Part shown: one piece after another, positions 1 to 7,382 of the stretch
Position numbering within the stretch: position 1 is the first letter of the stretch
Layout of the letters: each line of letters begins with the position of its first letter
NCBI RefSeq assembly: GCF_021129305.1
Contig: NZ_JAJOMB010000005.1
Coordinates: 248,001-312,000, forward strand
Source: Kineosporia babensis
GTDB lineage: Bacteria > Actinomycetota > Actinomycetes > Actinomycetales > Kineosporiaceae
Length of the DNA: 64,000 bases
Reading direction: 5' to 3'
Program-made: the position numbers and the translations under genes
Notes under the pieces: generated by a model
The model's input: only the letters and a program-made list of their open reading frames with translations
Told to the model about the DNA's origin: nothing
The model's database searches: none

Positions 1-1
1 G

Positions 2-376
2 GCGGGCGGCGAACCGGACTGGCCGGTGCTGACCATGATGGGCCCGAAGATCTTCCGCTGGGCGGTCTGGCAGATGGCCGACGTGGCCCGCAAGGCGCTC
101 GAGGCGGCCGAGGTGGACGTGGCCGACCTGGCCGCCTTCGTCCCGCACCAGGCCAACATCCGGATCATCGACCAGATGGCCAAGCAGCTCAAGGTGCCCG
201 AGCACGTGGTGGTCGCGCGCGACGTGGTCGACGCCGGCAACACCACGGCCGGGAGTATCCCACTGGCCCTGGACCGCGTCGTCACCGAGGGCCAGGTACC
301 CTCCGGAGGGCTCGCCCTGCTGATCGGTTTCGGCGCCGGGCTGAGCTACTCGGCGCAGGTCGTCGCGCTCCCCTGA
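2..376 (+). CDS. fabH: 3-oxoacyl-ACP synthase III (KAS III), 3' part only
   Basis: The reading frame is open to the left edge, so this is the C-terminal third of a KAS III enzyme, which condenses an acyl-CoA starter with malonyl-ACP to begin fatty-acid synthesis in the cytoplasm. Two of the three catalytic residues are visible in their family motifs: the His of PHQANIR and the Asn of GNTTAGSIP. The catalytic Cys lies outside the window. The C terminus (GLALLIGFGAGLSYSAQV) is typical of the family. acpP and fabF follow on the same strand, the usual actinomycete order after fabD-fabH. Identification is secure; the start is not in the window. Confidence 0.95.
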   Translation, partial: AGGEPDWPVLTMMGPKIFRWAVWQMADVARKALEAAEVDVADLAAFVPHQANIRIIDQMAKQLKVPEHVVVARDVVDAGNTTAGSIPLALDRVVTEGQVPSGGLALLIGFGAGLSYSAQVVALP

Positions 377-497
377 TTTTCTCGCCCCTGGTGCATTCGG
401 CCGGGGCAGACACGGGTGGGGCCGGCGCCGACGCCGTACAGTCCTCACGCCGTACATCGCACCGCAAGAAGCAACACTGACGAAATGGAGCAAAACC

Positions 498-755
498 ATG
501 GCGCACACCCAGGACGAGATCCTCGCCGGACTCGCCGAGCTCGTCGCTGAGGAGACCGGCATCCCGGCCGGCGACGTGCAGCTGGAGAAGTCCTTCACCG
601 ACGACCTGGACATCGACTCGCTGTCGATGATGACGATCGTCGTCAACGCCCAGGACAAGTTCGACGTGGAGATCCCGGACGAGGCCGTGGGCGGCCTGAA
701 GACCGTCCAGGACGCCGTCTCCTACATCAGCAACGCCGAGACGGCGAAGGCCTGA
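498..755 (+). CDS. acpP: Acyl carrier protein
   Basis: This 85-residue acidic protein is the acyl carrier of type II fatty-acid synthesis. Ser41 in the DLDIDSLSMM motif is the 4'-phosphopantetheine attachment site. Length and the helical pattern match housekeeping ACPs. It starts at an ATG about 120 bases after fabH and is followed after 5 bases by fabF, so the three genes are probably one transcript. Its close link to fabH and fabF argues for the primary-metabolism ACP rather than a secondary-metabolite carrier. Confidence 0.96.
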   Translation: MAHTQDEILAGLAELVAEETGIPAGDVQLEKSFTDDLDIDSLSMMTIVVNAQDKFDVEIPDEAVGGLKTVQDAVSYISNAETAKA

Positions 756-760
756 CCTTC

Positions 761-2014
761 ATGCCGGGTTCAGACGACAGGGCGATCGCCGTCACCGGGC
801 TGGGTGCCACCAGCCCGCTCGGCGGCGACGTGCAGACCACCTGGGACGCGCTGCTCGCGGGCAGCTCCGGCGCCCGGCCGATCGGTGAGATCTGGACGGA
901 GCGGTACCCCACGCTTCCGGTCACGTTCGCCTGCAGCCTGGCCCAGCCCGCCTCGGAGAAGCTCACTCCGCAGGAGATCCGCCGGCTCGACCCCAGCGGT
1001 CAGTACGCGCTGATCGCGTCCCGGGAGGCGTGGGCCCACGCCGGCGCCCCCGAGGTCGAGAAGGAGCGTCTGGGCGTGTGCATGGCCTCCGGCATCGGCG
1101 GCCTGCACACCGTGCTCAACGCGTACGACACGCTGAACGACAAGGGCGCGCGGCGGATGCTGCCGATGACCGTGCCGATGCTGATGCCGAACGGCCCGGC
1201 CGCCGCGGTCGGGCTCGACCTCGGTGCCCGCGCCGGGGTGCACACGCCGGTCTCGGCGTGCGCGTCCGGGGCCGAGGCGATCGCCCAGGGCGCCGACCTG
1301 ATCCGTCGCGGTCTGGCGGACGTGGTGGTGGCCGGCGGTACCGAGGGCTGCATCCACCCGGTCACGATCGGCGCGTTCGCGGCGATGCAGGCGCTGTCGA
1401 AGTGGAACGACGACATCACCCGGGCCTCGCGCCCGTACGACGTCGAGCGCAACGGCTTCGTGATGGGTGAGGGTTCCGGCGCGGTGGTGCTGGAGTCGAT
1501 GGCCCACGCCAAGGCCCGCGGCGCCACGATCCACGCGGTGCTGGCCGGGGTCGGGGTCACCTCCGACGGCTATCACATCTCGGCTCCCGAGCCGGAGGGC
1601 AAGGGCGCGGCCCGGGCCATGCGGGCGGCGCTGGCCGACAGCGACCTGGCCGCCTCGGACATCGTGCACCTGAACGCGCACGCCACCTCCACCCCGGTCG
1701 GCGACGTCGCCGAGGCGCAGGCCATCCGCCTGGCCCTGGGCGAGGCGACCGACAGCGTGGCGGTCTCGGCGACCAAGTCGATGACCGGGCACCTGCTCGG
1801 CGCGGCGGGGGCGCTGGAGTCGATCTTCACGGTGCTGGCCGTGCGGGACGGGATCGCCCCGCCGACCACCAACCTGGACAGCCAGGACCCGAAGATCACC
1901 CTGGACGTGGTGAACAAGGATCCGCGCAAGCTGCCCGACGGTGAGCGCGCGGCGGTGAACAACGCCTTCGGGTTCGGCGGTCACAACGTCGGCCTGGTGT
2001 TCCGCAGCGCCTGA
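761..2014 (+). CDS. fabF: 3-oxoacyl-ACP synthase II (KAS II)
   Basis: This is a full-length (417 aa) beta-ketoacyl-ACP synthase that elongates acyl-ACP with malonyl-ACP. The Cys-His-His centre is visible: Cys167 in PVSACASGAEA, His307 in LNAHATSTPVGD, and Lys339 plus His344 in TKSMTGHLLGAAGALE. The glycine-rich C-terminal motif NNAFGFGGHN is intact. It begins 5 bases after acpP and ends before a strong hairpin shared with the convergent DUF3145 gene. A long antisense reading frame across it is a high-GC artefact. Confidence 0.96.
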   Translation: MPGSDDRAIAVTGLGATSPLGGDVQTTWDALLAGSSGARPIGEIWTERYPTLPVTFACSLAQPASEKLTPQEIRRLDPSGQYALIASREAWAHAGAPEVEKERLGVCMASGIGGLHTVLNAYDTLNDKGARRMLPMTVPMLMPNGPAAAVGLDLGARAGVHTPVSACASGAEAIAQGADLIRRGLADVVVAGGTEGCIHPVTIGAFAAMQALSKWNDDITRASRPYDVERNGFVMGEGSGAVVLESMAHAKARGATIHAVLAGVGVTSDGYHISAPEPEGKGAARAMRAALADSDLAASDIVHLNAHATSTPVGDVAEAQAIRLALGEATDSVAVSATKSMTGHLLGAAGALESIFTVLAVRDGIAPPTTNLDSQDPKITLDVVNKDPRKLPDGERAAVNNAFGFGGHNVGLVFRSA

Positions 2015-2022
2015 GCCGGCAG

Positions 2023-2074
2023 AACGTCGAAAGGGCCGGTCCCCCCGGGTTGGGGACCGGCCCTTTCCGACGTT
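2023..2074. terminator. Bidirectional terminator hairpin between fabF and the DUF3145 gene
   Basis: The arms at 2023-2044 and 2052-2074 are almost perfectly complementary, with one extra C at 2067 and a 7-base loop. Each strand shows AAAGGG and CCCTTT at the stem base rather than a long T run. The hairpin lies exactly between two convergent stop codons, so it probably ends both transcripts. Confidence 0.8.
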
Positions 2075-2083
2075 GCCGAAAGT

Positions 2084-2587
2084 TCAGCCGACGCGGTGCA
2101 GCCAGCGCACCGGGGCGCCGTCACCGGCGTAGCGGAACGGCTCGAGCTCGTCGTCCCAGGCCCGGCCCAGGGCCAGGTCGAGCTCGCGCTGCATCAGCAG
2201 CGGATCGGCATGACCGATCTCCATCGCGGCCCGGATCCGGTCCTCGGGCACCATCACGTTGCCGTGGACGTCCGTCACGGCATGGAAGATCCCCAGCTCC
2301 GGGGTATGGCTCCAACGGCCGCCGTCCACCCCCGCGCTGGCCTCCTCGGTCACCTCGAACCGAAGATGCGCCCAGCCGCGCAGGGCAGAGGTCAGCCGCG
2401 CACCCATACCCTGCGGTGCCTGCCAGGACAGCTCTGTCCGGTACAACCCTGGCGCCGCCGGCTGCTCGATCCAGTCCAGCGACAAGCGCAGCCCTAGTAC
2501 GCCGCCCGCTGCCCATTCCACATGTGGGCACAACGCGCTCGGCGCGGAATGCACAAACAGCACGCCTCGCGTGATGGCACCCGACAT
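2084..2587 (-). CDS. DUF3145 family protein
   Basis: This 167-residue cytoplasmic protein of unknown function belongs to DUF3145. The family is confined to actinobacteria and is often found next to the fabD-fabH-acpP-fabF cluster, as here. Features seen are an N-terminal FVHSAPSALCPHVEWA stretch and a C-terminal segment rich in acidic and aromatic residues. It has no membrane segment and no recognisable catalytic motif. The ATG at 2587 is supported by a GAGGAGGG ribosome binding site. It converges on fabF across a shared hairpin. The association suggests a role tied to lipid synthesis, but that is inference from position only. Confidence 0.85.
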   Translation of the reverse strand: MSGAITRGVLFVHSAPSALCPHVEWAAGGVLGLRLSLDWIEQPAAPGLYRTELSWQAPQGMGARLTSALRGWAHLRFEVTEEASAGVDGGRWSHTPELGIFHAVTDVHGNVMVPEDRIRAAMEIGHADPLLMQRELDLALGRAWDDELEPFRYAGDGAPVRWLHRVG

Positions 2588-2935
2588 CTGGCCCTCCTCG
2601 ACCCGGTTTGAGGTTCGTCTTCCCCAACGACCTCAACTCAGGCTTCTGAGCCGCAGGCACCCGTCCACGGACGCGTGTCGCCGATCATTGTGCCCGAGTC
2701 GGTCTCTCACCGCCAGGGTCGAACCCTCCACCGATCAGCGGAGATGCCCCCACCCTCGAGGTGAGGGCCAGGAGGCACCCGCGCGGTGGAACCGCACAGC
2801 GGGATCGCCGTCCGTGGCTGAGGTCGGGGCGCAACTCGGCGCAACGCCCGTGACCGCCTCTGCCGTGGTGACACACCGAGCGCATAGGGTCGTCAGCAGC
2901 CGGTTGAGTCAGAACGAACAGGAGGCCGGACGAGT
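2588..2935. other. Divergent intergenic region without a convincing gene
   Basis: These 348 bases separate the DUF3145 gene (minus) from the mycothiol-dependent dehydrogenase (plus). They hold an imperfect dyad at 2608-2636 and the AGGAGG ribosome binding site of the plus-strand gene at 2920-2925. Open frames here lack supporting starts or coding character. I see no RNA gene. Confidence 0.5.
2608..2636. promoter_or_regulatory. Imperfect inverted repeat upstream of the DUF3145 gene
   Basis: TTGAGGTTCGT and ACGACCTCAA form a dyad with one bulged base and an 8-base spacer. It begins about 20 bases upstream of the DUF3145 start codon, where an operator would sit. No specific regulator can be assigned from the sequence. 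Confidence 0.3.
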
Positions 2936-4021
2936 ATGTCGCAGCAGGTGCGCGGAGTTGTGTCACTGGCGAAGGGCGCGCCGGTGTCGATCGAGACGAT
3001 CACCGTCCCCGATCCGGGTCCGGGCGAGGCCGTGGTGAAGGTGCAGGCCTGCGGGGTCTGCCACACCGATCTGCACTATCGAGAAGGCGGCATCAACGAC
3101 GACTACCCCTTCCTGCTCGGCCACGAGGCGGCCGGGATCGTCGAGAGCGTGGGCGAGGGGGTCACCGACGTGGCCCCGGGCGACTTCGTGATCCTGAACT
3201 GGCGCGCGGTGTGCGGCTCGTGCCGGGCGTGTCTGCGGGGGCGCCCGCACCTGTGCTTCAACACCCACAACGCCCAGCAGAAGATGACCCTGCAGGACGG
3301 CACCGAACTGTCCCCCGCCCTGGGCATCGGCGCGTTCATCGAGAAGACCCTGGTCGCCGCCGGCCAGTGCACCAAGGTCGACCCGGCGGTCAAGCCCGAG
3401 GTGGCCGGGCTGCTCGGCTGCGGCGTGATGGCCGGGCTGGGCGCGGCCCTGAACACCGGCAACGTCGGCCGGGACGACACCGTCGCGGTGATCGGCTGCG
3501 GCGGCGTGGGCAACGCGGCGATCGCCGGGGCCCGGCTGGCCGGTGCCAAGACGATCATCGCCGTCGACCTGGACGACCAGAAGCTGGAATGGGCCAGGGA
3601 GTTCGGCGCCACCCACACGGTCAACTCCAGGTCGGGCGACCCGGTCAAGGCCGTTCAGGAGCTCACCGGTGGCTTCGGCGCCGACCTGGTGGTCGACGCG
3701 GTCGGCCGGCCGGAGACCTGGAAGACCGCGTTCTACGCGCGCGACCTGGCCGGGACCGTGGTCCTGGTCGGGGTGCCGGACCCCAGCATGCAACTGGAGG
3801 TCCCGCTGATCGACGTGTTCGGCCGGGGTGGCTCGCTGAAGTCCTCCTGGTACGGCGACTGCCTGCCCAGCCGCGACTTCCCGACGATGGTCGACCTGCA
3901 CCTGCAGGGCCGGCTGCCGCTGGAGAAGTTCGTCTCCGAGACGATCGGCCTGGAGGACGTCGAGGCCTCGTTCGCCAAGATGAAGACCGGCGAGGTCCTG
4001 CGCTCGGTGGTCCTGCTGTGA
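2936..4021 (+). CDS. mscR: S-(hydroxymethyl)mycothiol dehydrogenase
   Basis: A 361-residue zinc alcohol dehydrogenase that, in its family, oxidises the formaldehyde-mycothiol adduct (and reduces S-nitrosomycothiol) with NAD. The catalytic zinc region [13 protein letters not shown] and GHEAAG is near the N terminus. Structural-zinc cysteines follow in [15 protein letters not shown], and the NAD-binding GCGGVG lies near residue 185. ATG 2936 has an AGGAGG site about 10 bases upstream. A metallo-beta-lactamase-fold hydrolase overlaps its stop, a pairing seen in other mycothiol producers. It implies that the host makes mycothiol. The MscR/FadH/AdhE2 naming varies among genomes. Confidence 0.9.
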   Translation: MSQQVRGVVSLAKGAPVSIETITVPDPGPGEAVVKVQACGVCHTDLHYREGGINDDYPFLLGHEAAGIVESVGEGVTDVAPGDFVILNWRAVCGSCRACLRGRPHLCFNTHNAQQKMTLQDGTELSPALGIGAFIEKTLVAAGQCTKVDPAVKPEVAGLLGCGVMAGLGAALNTGNVGRDDTVAVIGCGGVGNAAIAGARLAGAKTIIAVDLDDQKLEWAREFGATHTVNSRSGDPVKAVQELTGGFGADLVVDAVGRPETWKTAFYARDLAGTVVLVGVPDPSMQLEVPLIDVFGRGGSLKSSWYGDCLPSRDFPTMVDLHLQGRLPLEKFVSETIGLEDVEASFAKMKTGEVLRSVVLL

Positions 4022-4644
4022 GCGGGCCGCTGCGGGTCGAGAAGGTGGTCACCAGCGGGGTGTTCTCGCTGGACGGCCAGAACTTCGACGTCGACAACAA
4101 CGTCTGGCTGCTCGGCGACGACGAGGAGGTGCTGGTGGTCGACGCGGCCCACCAGGCCGCCCCGATCCGCGCCGCGATCGGCTCGCGCACGCTGGTGGGC
4201 GTGGTGTGCACGCACGGGCACAACGACCACATCAACGCCGCGATCGAGGTGGCCGGGGACGCCCCGGTGTACCTGCACCCGCAGGACCGGATGCTCTGGG
4301 ACGTGGTGCACTCCGACTACGAGCCGAAGAAGCTGTCCGACCGGCAGATCATCACCGTGGCCGGGGCCGAGGTCCAGGTCCTGCACACGCCGGGGCACTC
4401 CCCCGGCGCGGTCTGCCTGTACGTACCGGCGCTGAACAAGCTGCTCAGCGGGGACACGCTGTTCTGCGGCGGACCGGGCGCCACCGGCCGTTCGTACAGC
4501 AGCTTCCCGACCATCCTGGACTCGATCCGGACCCGGCTGCTCACCCTCCCGGAGAACACCGAGGTGCTCACCGGGCACGGCGACTCCACGGTGATCGGCA
4601 CCGAGGGCAAGGACTACGACGCCTGGGTCACCCGCGGGCACTGA
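4018..4644 (+). CDS. Metallo-beta-lactamase-fold hydrolase coupled to mscR
   Basis: A 208-residue glyoxalase-II-like hydrolase. The start is GTG 4018, inside the GTGA overlap with the mscR stop, which implies translational coupling. The metal motif [10 protein letters not shown] (HxHxDH), the second ligand HTPGHSPGA, the bridging Asp in [10 protein letters not shown] and the last His in TGHGDST are all present. By position the likely substrate is S-formylmycothiol or a related mycothiol thioester made by MscR. That fits the family and the coupling but is not proven by the sequence. Confidence 0.85.
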   Translation: MSGPLRVEKVVTSGVFSLDGQNFDVDNNVWLLGDDEEVLVVDAAHQAAPIRAAIGSRTLVGVVCTHGHNDHINAAIEVAGDAPVYLHPQDRMLWDVVHSDYEPKKLSDRQIITVAGAEVQVLHTPGHSPGAVCLYVPALNKLLSGDTLFCGGPGATGRSYSSFPTILDSIRTRLLTLPENTEVLTGHGDSTVIGTEGKDYDAWVTRGH

Positions 4645-4650
4645 ACCGCA

Positions 4651-4704
4651 GGGCATGATCGCGGCAAACGGCCCAAGAACTTTGCCACCGCCGCGATCAT
4701 GCCC
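4651..4704. repeat. Perfect 15-bp inverted repeat, REP-like or terminator
   Basis: GGGCATGATCGCGGC at 4651-4665 is repeated exactly as its reverse complement at 4690-4704, around a 24-base loop. It starts 6 bases after the hydrolase stop. It may act as a terminator, but there is no T run and both arms are perfect, so it could also be a dispersed palindromic repeat. Confidence 0.6.
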
Positions 4705-4730
4705 ACCCACCCCCGGCTTAGGGTCGGGGT

Positions 4731-5405
4731 ATGACCACCCCCGACTGGGGTAGCCCCGCCGCGAAAGCGTTCACCTCGGGCTCGCTGCTGGAGAGCCTGG
4801 CCCAGGCCGGCACGTTCACCGTCACCCGCTTCGCCCCGGACCGCGATCCGGAGACCTCCTCGCCGCAGCACTCCCACGAGATCCGCCCCACCGGCCACGA
4901 CATCGTGCTGGCCCGGCTGGAGAAGCTGAGTGCCCCGGCCAACTGGTTCCTCGGCGCGCTGCCGCCCACCCCTCACGTGCTCACCGAGCGCGAGACCCGC
5001 CGGAAGATCGCCGACCTGGTACGAGCCGGACGGTACGAACGCCGGCCCCGGCTGGACGTCTTCGATCCCAAGTCCGGGAAGCCGATCGGGACGATCGTGC
5101 GCGAGGCGCCGGCAACGTCCCCCCATTTGATCGTTGTCACTGCGGACGAACGGCTGATGCGGCTGAGCGGGCACGACTGGGCCGCCCCCGACTATCGCCT
5201 GAAGGACACTGGCGGCCGGGTGCTGGCCGAGGTCGCCCGGGAGAGCAACGGCTTCATGACCGGCACCTTCCGGTACGAGCTCACTTTCGATCCGGTGCTG
5301 GAGGCCCCGAACCGGATGCTGGCTCTCCTGGCGGTGACTTTTCTCGACGAACTCGGGCGGAAGAAGAAGGTGAACGCCGAGGTCTGGGGACGGCGCGCGG
5401 TCTAA
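4731..5405 (+). CDS. Scramblase/LURP-one-related protein, copy 1
   Basis: A 224-residue protein with the beta-rich Tubby-like fold of the phospholipid-scramblase/LURP-one family. Signs are repeated strand motifs such as FDPKSGKPIGTIVRE, the ESNGFMTGTFRYELTF segment and a hydrophobic C-terminal helix (MLALLAVTFLDEL). It starts PDWGSPAAK, a short motif repeated in the next gene. The downstream neighbour is a diverged paralogue 10 bases away, so the two form an operon. Bacterial members have no settled function. A membrane- or lipid-related role is inferred from the family name and the hydrophobic C-terminal helix. Confidence 0.7.
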   Translation: MTTPDWGSPAAKAFTSGSLLESLAQAGTFTVTRFAPDRDPETSSPQHSHEIRPTGHDIVLARLEKLSAPANWFLGALPPTPHVLTERETRRKIADLVRAGRYERRPRLDVFDPKSGKPIGTIVREAPATSPHLIVVTADERLMRLSGHDWAAPDYRLKDTGGRVLAEVARESNGFMTGTFRYELTFDPVLEAPNRMLALLAVTFLDELGRKKKVNAEVWGRRAV

Positions 5406-5415
5406 CCTCGGTTTC

Positions 5416-6138
5416 ATGACAGACCAGGGCAACCCCATCTGGGGCACACCGGAGCCTTCCGGGAGCGCTCCCGAGTGGGGTAACCCCACGCCTTCCACCG
5501 ACGCGCCGGCCTGGGGTACCCCAGGGGGCGAGGCTCCCCCGCCACCAGCGGCCGACGAGGGGCGGCTCACCTCCTCCCTGGAGGCCGCGCTCTTCAACAA
5601 CGCCGAACTCGAAGTGCTCGAGAACGCGGCGATGTTCGGGGAGGGCGGTTACACAGTGCACACCCCGCAGCACCAGCCGGTCGCCTCCCTAAGCGCCGAC
5701 ACCTCCGCCGCCAGCATGTTCTTCGGCGGTCTGGTCACCAGCCGGCAGGTCTTCCACGACGCCGACGGGGTGATCGCGGCCGAGTTACAGCGCAGCGGCT
5801 CACTGTTCAACGACGGCACCTACGAGCTGTACGACGCGCAGGGGCTGGCGCTGGGCTCGATCTCCCGGGAGTTCGCGCTTTTCTCCTCCCGGCTGCGGAT
5901 TCTCTGCGTCACCGGCCGGCAGATGCTGCTGTCCGGAGCGTCGTGGGTGAGCAGCGAGTTCGAGGTGATCGACGCCGCGGACGAGACCGTTCTGGCCACC
6001 GTGCAGCGACTCAGCAACGGAATGTTCAGCGGCACCCACCACTACCCGATCCAGTTCGGCCCTGAGATCACCGTGCTGGAACGCTTCCTGGTGGTCACCG
6101 CCGCGATCTGCCTGGACCACGTGCAGGACAAGAACTGA
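5416..6138 (+). CDS. Scramblase/LURP-one-related protein, copy 2, with WGTP repeats
   Basis: A 240-residue paralogue of the preceding gene, with the same order of strands (EFEVIDAADETVLATVQ, LSNGMFSGTHHYPIQF) and the same C-terminal hydrophobic helix. The first 50 residues are a Pro/Gly-rich disordered leader with three copies of a P-x-W-G-(T/N)-P motif (NPIWGTP, SAPEWGNP, DAPAWGTP). Related motifs occur at the N terminus of the previous protein and in the membrane protein at 32.6 kb. The leader may be a docking segment. The function of the fold in bacteria is unknown. Confidence 0.7.
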   Translation: MTDQGNPIWGTPEPSGSAPEWGNPTPSTDAPAWGTPGGEAPPPPAADEGRLTSSLEAALFNNAELEVLENAAMFGEGGYTVHTPQHQPVASLSADTSAASMFFGGLVTSRQVFHDADGVIAAELQRSGSLFNDGTYELYDAQGLALGSISREFALFSSRLRILCVTGRQMLLSGASWVSSEFEVIDAADETVLATVQRLSNGMFSGTHHYPIQFGPEITVLERFLVVTAAICLDHVQDKN

Positions 6139-6170
6139 TTGAGGACGCGGCGCGCACCAAAGCGCGCAGC

Positions 6171-6878
6171 TCACCACCAAGCCACAGCAGTTTGGGTACC
6201 AGGAGCCACTTCGGTGAACCCGCCGTCGTGCACCGCGACCCTCGCCCGGCGCACCGCCTCGGCCCAGCCGGCTCCCTCCGGGGTGACCACCCGCACCGCC
6301 CAGCCGTTTTCCGCCCAACGTGAGCGCGCCTCGTCCCCCATCGACCGCAAAGCCAACTGGGCCGCGTGACCGCTCTGAGCCGCCGACTTCCCTGTAGTCA
6401 TCGGAGTCAGCGCCGTCAGCGCGATGGTGAGCCCGCCGTCCACCGGTTCAGAAGACTTTCCGGGCTCAGGCATGTCGGTACCCCCGACCTGCATTTTGGC
6501 CAGCGCCGCAGGTACCTGGTCGATCGGGCCGGGCACGAACGCGCGCACCTGAGCCCCCGCATGCTCCACCTCCACCCCGTCCAACTCCTGGACCTGGGTG
6601 AAGCGAATTCCCCTACCCCGGCGCACGACCTTACGGATCGGCCCCGAAGCCCAGTGGTGCACGAACGGGTACCACTCCCCGCCCGGCCCGCTGCGGGGAT
6701 CGGTCAGCAACCCGACCACGGCGCGCGCGGCGGCCTCACAGACGGCCAGATGCGTTGGCCGGGCGGCGCGTTCGTCGCGCATGGCCAGCTGCATGGCCCA
6801 GGGCTGGGTGGAGGCGAACGGGTCGGGCATCTCCTCAGGCGTTTCGGACACCGCGGCAGTATCCCAGGGCCCTGCCAC
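6171..6878 (-). CDS. Peptidyl-tRNA hydrolase II-like protein
   Basis: A 235-residue protein whose C-terminal half resembles the Pth2 fold: KSAAQSGHAAQLALRSM matches the family's conserved 'Q.aHAa' helix, followed by WAVRVVTPEGAGW. Pth2 enzymes release peptides from peptidyl-tRNA. Actinomycete members carry an extra N-terminal domain, as here (about residues 1-115). It lies 8 bases after the stop of a 102-residue gene and is probably co-transcribed with it from a promoter next to a LexA box. Housekeeping Pth1 is expected elsewhere, so this copy may be accessory or stress-linked. The activity is inferred from the family. Confidence 0.7.
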   Translation of the reverse strand: MAGPWDTAAVSETPEEMPDPFASTQPWAMQLAMRDERAARPTHLAVCEAAARAVVGLLTDPRSGPGGEWYPFVHHWASGPIRKVVRRGRGIRFTQVQELDGVEVEHAGAQVRAFVPGPIDQVPAALAKMQVGGTDMPEPGKSSEPVDGGLTIALTALTPMTTGKSAAQSGHAAQLALRSMGDEARSRWAENGWAVRVVTPEGAGWAEAVRRARVAVHDGGFTEVAPGTQTAVAWW

Positions 6879-6886
6879 CGGCCTGG

Positions 6887-7195
6887 CTACCAGCGGCCCT
6901 TCTGCCCGGAGACGGTGTGCGGGGGTAGCACCACGTCGTCGGCGAGGGTGGGTAGATCGATCTCCCGGGTGACGTCGGTGGCCGCGATCCAGTCGGTGCG
7001 TAGGCCCGCTCCGATCTCGGGCTCCCAGCTGATCTCCACGGCGTCCTTGGTCCAGGCGGTGGCGGTGGCCGGCACGGTGCGGTTGATGCCGTGGTGCCAG
7101 CGGATCAGGGCCACGACCGGCAGGCCCTCTCCGAGCTCGCGGCGGTAGACCGCACCGTGCGGGGCGGCGCGGCGGATACGAGGGACGCTGGGCAT
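6887..7195 (-). CDS. Small unknown protein, candidate SOS-regulated gene
   Basis: A 102-residue soluble protein that I do not recognise. It begins MPSVPRIRR, has a strand-rich middle (VVALIRWHHG, DAVEISWEPEIGAG) and ends LPPHTVSGQKGRW, with no membrane segment. ATG 7195 has a GGAGAAAG ribosome binding site 10 bases upstream. A perfect LexA-type palindrome lies 71 bases before the start, so expression after DNA damage is plausible. It is 8 bases from the Pth2-like gene and probably in the same transcript. The size and spacing support a real gene. Confidence 0.6.
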   Translation of the reverse strand: MPSVPRIRRAAPHGAVYRRELGEGLPVVALIRWHHGINRTVPATATAWTKDAVEISWEPEIGAGLRTDWIAATDVTREIDLPTLADDVVLPPHTVSGQKGRW

Positions 7196-7265
7196 CGGAT
7201 CCCGACTTTCTCCAGTGTGGACATTTCAGACAATACGCTCGACCCAGAACTCAACGGTAGTCGAT

Positions 7266-7283
7266 CTCGAACACATGTTCGAG
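7266..7283. promoter_or_regulatory. LexA (SOS) box
   Basis: CTCGAACACATGTTCGAG is a perfect 18-bp palindrome containing GAAC-N4-GTTC, the LexA operator form known from mycobacteria and other Gram-positives. It lies between two divergent genes: 71 bases from the start of the 102-residue gene (minus) and about 100-130 bases from the glycosyltransferase start (plus). Its position fits repression of the minus-strand pair best. Confidence 0.8.
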
Positions 7284-7382
7284 TGCAATATGGGTACAGG
7301 AACCGGGTTCACTCGAACGGCGGACGGTCACTCCCGGTGACCGAAATGTCTCACAGCAGACCCTCAGTCCGGATCCACGAAC

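Noticed and set aside
770-1984. 404-residue open frame antisense to fabF
   Set aside because: It is a shadow of third-position GC in a certain gene, has Arg/Gly-rich composition and no family resemblance.
2685-2966. 93-residue minus-strand frame in the mscR leader
   Set aside because: It overlaps the start of mscR, has Arg/Cys/Pro-rich composition and no family or start signal.
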